Source of the DNA: Mycolicibacterium sp. S2-37
GTDB lineage: Bacteria; Actinomycetota; Actinomycetes; Mycobacteriales; Mycobacteriaceae
Direction of reading: 5' to 3'
DNA: 64,000 nt
Assembly: GCF_017352375.1 (NCBI RefSeq)
Contig: NZ_JAFEVR010000015.1
Span: forward strand, 124,001-188,000
The notes beneath the pieces were generated by a model, which was not told where the DNA came from, ran no database searches, and was given only the letters and a program-made list of their open reading frames with translations. This document shows, piece by piece, positions 60,251 to 64,000 of this stretch. The stretch's first letter is position 1. Each line of letters starts with the position of its first letter. The translations under genes were made by a program, and so were the position numbers.

Positions 60251-62107
60251 GTGAGGACGCGGGTACTGGCCACGGCGAGCCAGATGGTGGTGGCGGCGCT
60301 CATCGCCGCCACGCTGGCCGCCGTGGCGATGGCGGCCATCGCGCGGGTCGAGTGGCCGGCGTACAACTCGTCGAACCAGCTGCACGCCCTCACCACCGTC
60401 GGTCAGTTCGGCACGCTGGCCGGGCTGGTGGCCGCCGGATGGATCTACCGCCTGGGCCGCAGACACCTGGCCTGGCTGGCCGCGACGGTGTTCCTGGCCG
60501 GGTTCTCCGTCGTCACGCTGGCGATGCCGCTGGGCGCCACCAGGCTCTACCTGTTCGGCATCTCGGTCGATCAGCAGTTCCGCACCGAGTACCTGACCCG
60601 GTTCGCCGACACCGCGGGCCTGCACGACATGACCTACTACGGTCTCCCACCGTTCTATCCGCCCGGTTGGTTCTGGCTGGGCGGCCGGCTGGCCGCGCTC
60701 ACCGGGACGCCGGCGTGGGAGATGTTCAAGCCGTGGTCGATCATCTCGATCACCGTCGCCGTGGTGCTCGCATTCGTGCTGTGGGCGGCGATGATCCGGT
60801 TCAGCTATGCGCTGATCGTGACGGCGGCGACCACCGCGGTGATGCTGGCCTATTCACCTGCCGAGCCGTACGCCGCGATCATCGCGGTGCTGCTGCCGCC
60901 GGTGTTCGTGCTGGCGTGGTCGGGGTTGCGGGCGCGCGGACGTGAACGGGGCTGGGCGGCGGTCGTTGCGGTCGGGATCTTCCTCGGCGTCGCGGCGCTG
61001 TTCTACACGCTGCTGCTGGGCTATGCCGCGTTCACGCTGGCGATCATGGCGGTGACCGTGGCGACCGCGCGGCGGTCGTGGGAACCGCTGCTGCGGGTGC
61101 TGGTGATCGCCGTCATCGGCGGCGCCATCGGACTCATCGGCTGGGGGCCGTTCATGCTGGCCGCCGTCAAGGGCACCCCCGCCGAGAGCGGCACCGCCAT
61201 GCACTATCTGCCCGACGACGGCGCGGTGCTGTCCTTCCCGATGCTGAGCTTCACGCTGCTCGGTGCGCTCTGCCTGGTGGGCACCGTCTGGCTGGCGGTG
61301 CGGGCCAGGACCTCGACGCGGGCGGGCGCGCTGGCCGTGGCGGTTCTTGCGGTCTACGGGTGGGCGCTGCTGTCGATGCTCGCCACCCTGGCCGGCACCA
61401 CCCTGCTGTCGTTCCGGTTGCAGCCGACGCTGGTGGTGCTGCTCGCCGCGGCTGGCGCGTTCGGGTTCGTGGAGGCGGCGCGCGGGCTGGCCGACAGCTT
61501 CTCCAGCAGGCGGCTGCTGGTGACCGCGGGCGCCATCGGAGCGATCGGTGCGCTGACATTCAGCCAGGACATCCCCGACGTGCTGCGCTCGGACATCACC
61601 GTCGCCTACACCGACACCGACGGCTACGGCCAGCGCGCCGACCGCAGGCCGCCGGGCTCCGAACGCTTCTACCGGGAGGTCGACGAGAAGATCGTCGAGG
61701 TCACCGGACGTCCGCGCAGCGAGATCGTGGTGCTCACCGCCGACTACAGCTTCCTGTCGTACTACCCCTACTACGGCTTCCAGGGTCTGACATCGCACTA
61801 CGCCAACCCGCTGGCCCAGTTCGACGCGCGCGCCGACGCCATCGAGAGCTGGGGGATGCTGTCGACCCCCGACCAGTTCATCGATGCCCTCGATGCGCTG
61901 CCCTGGGAACCACCCACGGTGTTCCTGATGCGGCGCGGCGCGGCGGACTCCTACACGCTGCGCCTGGCCACCGACGTCTACCCCAACGATCCCAACGTCA
62001 AGCGGTATCAGGTGGCGCTCGACGCGGCGCTGTTCGAGGATCCGCGCTTCGACGTCAGCGACATCGGTCCGTTCGTGCTGGCCATTCGCAAACCGGTCGA
62101 TGGCTGA
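60251..62107 (+). CDS. aftA: arabinofuranosyltransferase AftA
   Basis: The 618-residue GT-C protein has about 11 membrane helices in its first 440 residues, followed by an external C-terminal domain (SDITVAYTDTDGYGQRAD, TADYSFLSYYPYYGFQGL). AftA adds the first arabinofuranose to galactan. It corresponds to Rv3792. GTG 60251 is the start. Its end overlaps the ATG of embC by 8 bp. Confidence 0.95.
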   Translation: MRTRVLATASQMVVAALIAATLAAVAMAAIARVEWPAYNSSNQLHALTTVGQFGTLAGLVAAGWIYRLGRRHLAWLAATVFLAGFSVVTLAMPLGATRLYLFGISVDQQFRTEYLTRFADTAGLHDMTYYGLPPFYPPGWFWLGGRLAALTGTPAWEMFKPWSIISITVAVVLAFVLWAAMIRFSYALIVTAATTAVMLAYSPAEPYAAIIAVLLPPVFVLAWSGLRARGRERGWAAVVAVGIFLGVAALFYTLLLGYAAFTLAIMAVTVATARRSWEPLLRVLVIAVIGGAIGLIGWGPFMLAAVKGTPAESGTAMHYLPDDGAVLSFPMLSFTLLGALCLVGTVWLAVRARTSTRAGALAVAVLAVYGWALLSMLATLAGTTLLSFRLQPTLVVLLAAAGAFGFVEAARGLADSFSSRRLLVTAGAIGAIGALTFSQDIPDVLRSDITVAYTDTDGYGQRADRRPPGSERFYREVDEKIVEVTGRPRSEIVVLTADYSFLSYYPYYGFQGLTSHYANPLAQFDARADAIESWGMLSTPDQFIDALDALPWEPPTVFLMRRGAADSYTLRLATDVYPNDPNVKRYQVALDAALFEDPRFDVSDIGPFVLAIRKPVDG

Positions 62108-64000
62108 CGCCGGAAACGGCCGGTTACCATCTAGCCCCGTGAGCTCAAGGGTTGCCGACCTGCCGACCCTGCCCGGGAGCAACCACCGCACCGCACGTCT
62201 GATCGCGATCGTCGCGGGGCTGCTCGGCGCGGTCATGGCGTTGGCGACCCCGCTGCTGCCGGTCAAGCAAACGACGGTCGAGTTGAACTGGCCGCAGGAC
62301 GGCGTGCTGCGCAGTGTTGACGCCCCGCTGATCGGATACGTCGCGACCGATCTGACCATCACCGTGCCGTGCCAGGCCGCCGCGGGGCTGGCCGGCGGAC
62401 GCAACGTCCTGCTGTCCACCGTGCCCAAGCAGGCCCCCAAGGCGATCGACCGCGGGCTGCTCATCGAACGCGTCAACAACGATCTGCTCGTCATCGTCCG
62501 CAACACCCCCGTGGTCAGCGCGCCGCTGGCCGAGGTGCTCGGCCCGGACTGCCGCGAGTTGGTGTTCACCGCGAGGGCCGAGCAGGTGACGGGTGAATTC
62601 GTCGGCCTGGTGAAAGGCCCTGACGACGTGGAGCCGGGCGAGGCCCCGGGTCAGCCGCTGCGCGGCGAGCGCGGAGGCTACGACTTCCGGCCACAGATCG
62701 TCGGCGTCTTCACCGACCTGTCCGGTCCCGCGCCGCCGGGCCTGCAGTTCTCCGCCACCGTCGACTCCCGCTACAGCAGCTCCCCGACGCTGCTCAAACT
62801 GCTCGTGATGATCGTCGGCGTGGTGCTGACGCTGCTCGCCCTCGGCGCACTGCACGTCCTGGACACCGCCGACGGAATGCGGCACCGCCGTTTCCTGCCG
62901 GCCCGCTGGTGGTCGTTGCGGCCGCTGGACGGCCTGGTCGCCGCGGTGCTGGTGTGGTGGCACTTCGTCGGCGCCAACACCGCCGACGACGGCTACATCC
63001 TCACCATGGCGCGGGTGTCGGAGAACGCCGGCTACATGGCCAACTACTACCGCTGGTTCGGCACCCCCGAGGCGCCGTTCGGCTGGTACTACGACCTGCT
63101 CGCGCTGTGGGCCCACGTCAGCACCGCCAGCGTGTGGATGCGGCTGCCGACCCTGGTGATGGCGCTGGCCTGCTGGTGGTTGATCTCCCGGGAGGTGCTG
63201 CCCCGGCTGGGCCACGCGGTGAAGAACAACCGCGCCGCGGCGTGGACGGCCGCCGGGATGTTCCTGGCGTTCTGGCTGCCGCTCAACAACGGTCTGCGCC
63301 CGGAACCGATCATCGCCCTGGGCATCCTGCTCACCTGGTGCTCGGTCGAGCGGGGGGTGGCCACCAGCCGGTTGCTGCCCGTCGCCGTCGCGATCATCAT
63401 CGGTGCGCTCACGCTGTTCTCCGGCCCCACCGGAATCGCCGCCGTCGGCGCACTGCTGGTCGCCATCGGCCCGCTGAAGACCATTGTGGCGCGCCACGTC
63501 TCCCGGTTCGGCTACCTGGCGCTGCTGGCACCGATCCTGGCGGCGGGCACGCTCACCGCGATCCTGATCTTCCGGGACCAGACGCTGGTCGGCGAACTGC
63601 AGGCCAGCAGCTTCAAATCCTCGGTCGGGCCCAGTCTGGCCTGGTTCGACGAACACATCCGCTACTCGCGGCTGTTCACCACCAGTCCGGACGGATCGGT
63701 GGCGCGCCGTTTCGCCGTGCTCACGCTGCTGCTCGCGCTCGCGGTGTCGGTTGCGATGACACTGCGCAAGGGCCGCATCCCCGGCACCGCGGCCGGGCCC
63801 AGCCGGCGCATCGTCGGTATCACGATCATCTCGTTCCTGGCGATGATGTTCACCCCGACCAAGTGGACGCATCACTTCGGCGTGTTCGCCGGCCTGGCCG
63901 GATCGCTCGGCGCGCTGGCCGCCGTCGCCGTCGCGTCGTACGCGATGCGCTCACGGCGCAACCGGGCGATGTTCGCCGCCACCGTGCTGTTCGTGGCGGC
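62100..64000 (+). CDS. embC: arabinosyltransferase EmbC, truncated by the window end
   Basis: The reading is open from ATG 62100 to the last base (about 633 codons) with no stop. Alternative start: GTG 62139. Matches to mycobacterial EmbC are extensive: IGYVATDLTITVPCQAAAGL, GYDFRPQIVGVFTDL, HFVGANTADDGYILTMARV (the Asp pair of the GT-C active site), YMANYYRWFGTPEAP and TPTKWTHHFGVFAGL. EmbC extends the arabinan of lipoarabinomannan; EmbA/EmbB, the ethambutol targets, are expected just beyond the window. The ethambutol-determining region lies near this segment. Confidence 0.95.
   Translation, partial: MADAGNGRLPSSPVSSRVADLPTLPGSNHRTARLIAIVAGLLGAVMALATPLLPVKQTTVELNWPQDGVLRSVDAPLIGYVATDLTITVPCQAAAGLAGGRNVLLSTVPKQAPKAIDRGLLIERVNNDLLVIVRNTPVVSAPLAEVLGPDCRELVFTARAEQVTGEFVGLVKGPDDVEPGEAPGQPLRGERGGYDFRPQIVGVFTDLSGPAPPGLQFSATVDSRYSSSPTLLKLLVMIVGVVLTLLALGALHVLDTADGMRHRRFLPARWWSLRPLDGLVAAVLVWWHFVGANTADDGYILTMARVSENAGYMANYYRWFGTPEAPFGWYYDLLALWAHVSTASVWMRLPTLVMALACWWLISREVLPRLGHAVKNNRAAAWTAAGMFLAFWLPLNNGLRPEPIIALGILLTWCSVERGVATSRLLPVAVAIIIGALTLFSGPTGIAAVGALLVAIGPLKTIVARHVSRFGYLALLAPILAAGTLTAILIFRDQTLVGELQASSFKSSVGPSLAWFDEHIRYSRLFTTSPDGSVARRFAVLTLLLALAVSVAMTLRKGRIPGTAAGPSRRIVGITIISFLAMMFTPTKWTHHFGVFAGLAGSLGALAAVAVASYAMRSRRNRAMFAATVLFVA

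Noticed and set aside
60854..62569. Minus-strand 571-codon frame over aftA/embC
   Set aside because: It is antisense to two clearly recognised cell-wall genes, with Gln/His/Arg-rich shadow composition.
62145..63875. Minus-strand 576-codon frame over embC
   Set aside because: embC reads open on the plus strand with strong EmbC motifs; the antisense frame is a shadow.

Overview
The window is high-GC actinobacterial chromosome and almost certainly comes from a fast-growing Mycobacterium (Mycolicibacterium type). From about 23.6 kb to the right end the genes follow the order of M. tuberculosis Rv3752c-Rv3793, with several insertions and missing genes: tadA and its partner, tyrA, the proXVWZ osmoprotectant importer, alkyl sulfatase, hisC2, echA21, the proteasome activator bpa, the galactan exporter with glfT1, and finally the cell-wall locus gtrA-dprE1-dprE2-aftA-embC. 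embC runs off the right edge.

Layout. 1-11.2 kb: a broken DUF222 (13E12-type) gene whose start codon lies in a LexA box, a squalene-cyclase-like protein coupled to glutamyl-Q tRNA synthetase, a KasA/KasB-like condensing enzyme that has lost two of three catalytic residues, a flavin reductase, a CoA hydrolase/transferase, an amino-acid ABC importer with fused binding protein and permease, a flavin amine oxidase and tRNA-guanine transglycosylase. 11.2-16.4 kb: a haloalkane dehalogenase remnant, an LpqH lipoprotein and a three-gene B12-dependent diol dehydratase operon with no shell genes. 16.5-20.9 kb: four translationally coupled secreted papain-fold (C39-like) proteins. Two keep a Cys-His-Asn/Asp set. 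Two have Trp at the Cys position. This is the best candidate for an undescribed system here. 20.9-34.6 kb: a lipid-anchored class B PBP, small secreted proteins, tRNA genes, tyrA, proXVWZ and the Rv3760-Rv3762c block. 34.6-40.7 kb: two tandem imine-reductase-like genes divergent from an HxlR regulator, then zwf with three small genes, and a cutinase.

40.7-48.7 kb: tRNA-Arg and tRNA-Ser genes, hisC2, crotonase, MarR regulator, quinone oxidoreductase and a class V aminotransferase-like protein that lacks the PLP lysine. 48.2-51.4 kb: bpa, then the ABC exporter ATPase with an in-frame 33-bp triple repeat, glfT1 and the exporter permease. 51.4-57.7 kb: DUF899 protein, a second frameshifted DUF222/HNH gene, zinc-ribbon protein, kinase-like protein, a duplicated AhpD gene end, AhpD, and a divergent MocR-type regulator. 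57.7-64 kb: decaprenylphosphoryl-arabinose synthesis (DprE1/DprE2) and the arabinosyltransferases AftA and EmbC that consume it.

How the genes work together: the right-hand third is largely arabinogalactan assembly (galactan start and export, then arabinan donor synthesis and transfer). The left half is accessory metabolism. Several pseudo-enzymes and decayed genes were found by reading active-site residues and frames. All family assignments are from sequence recognition without database searches.
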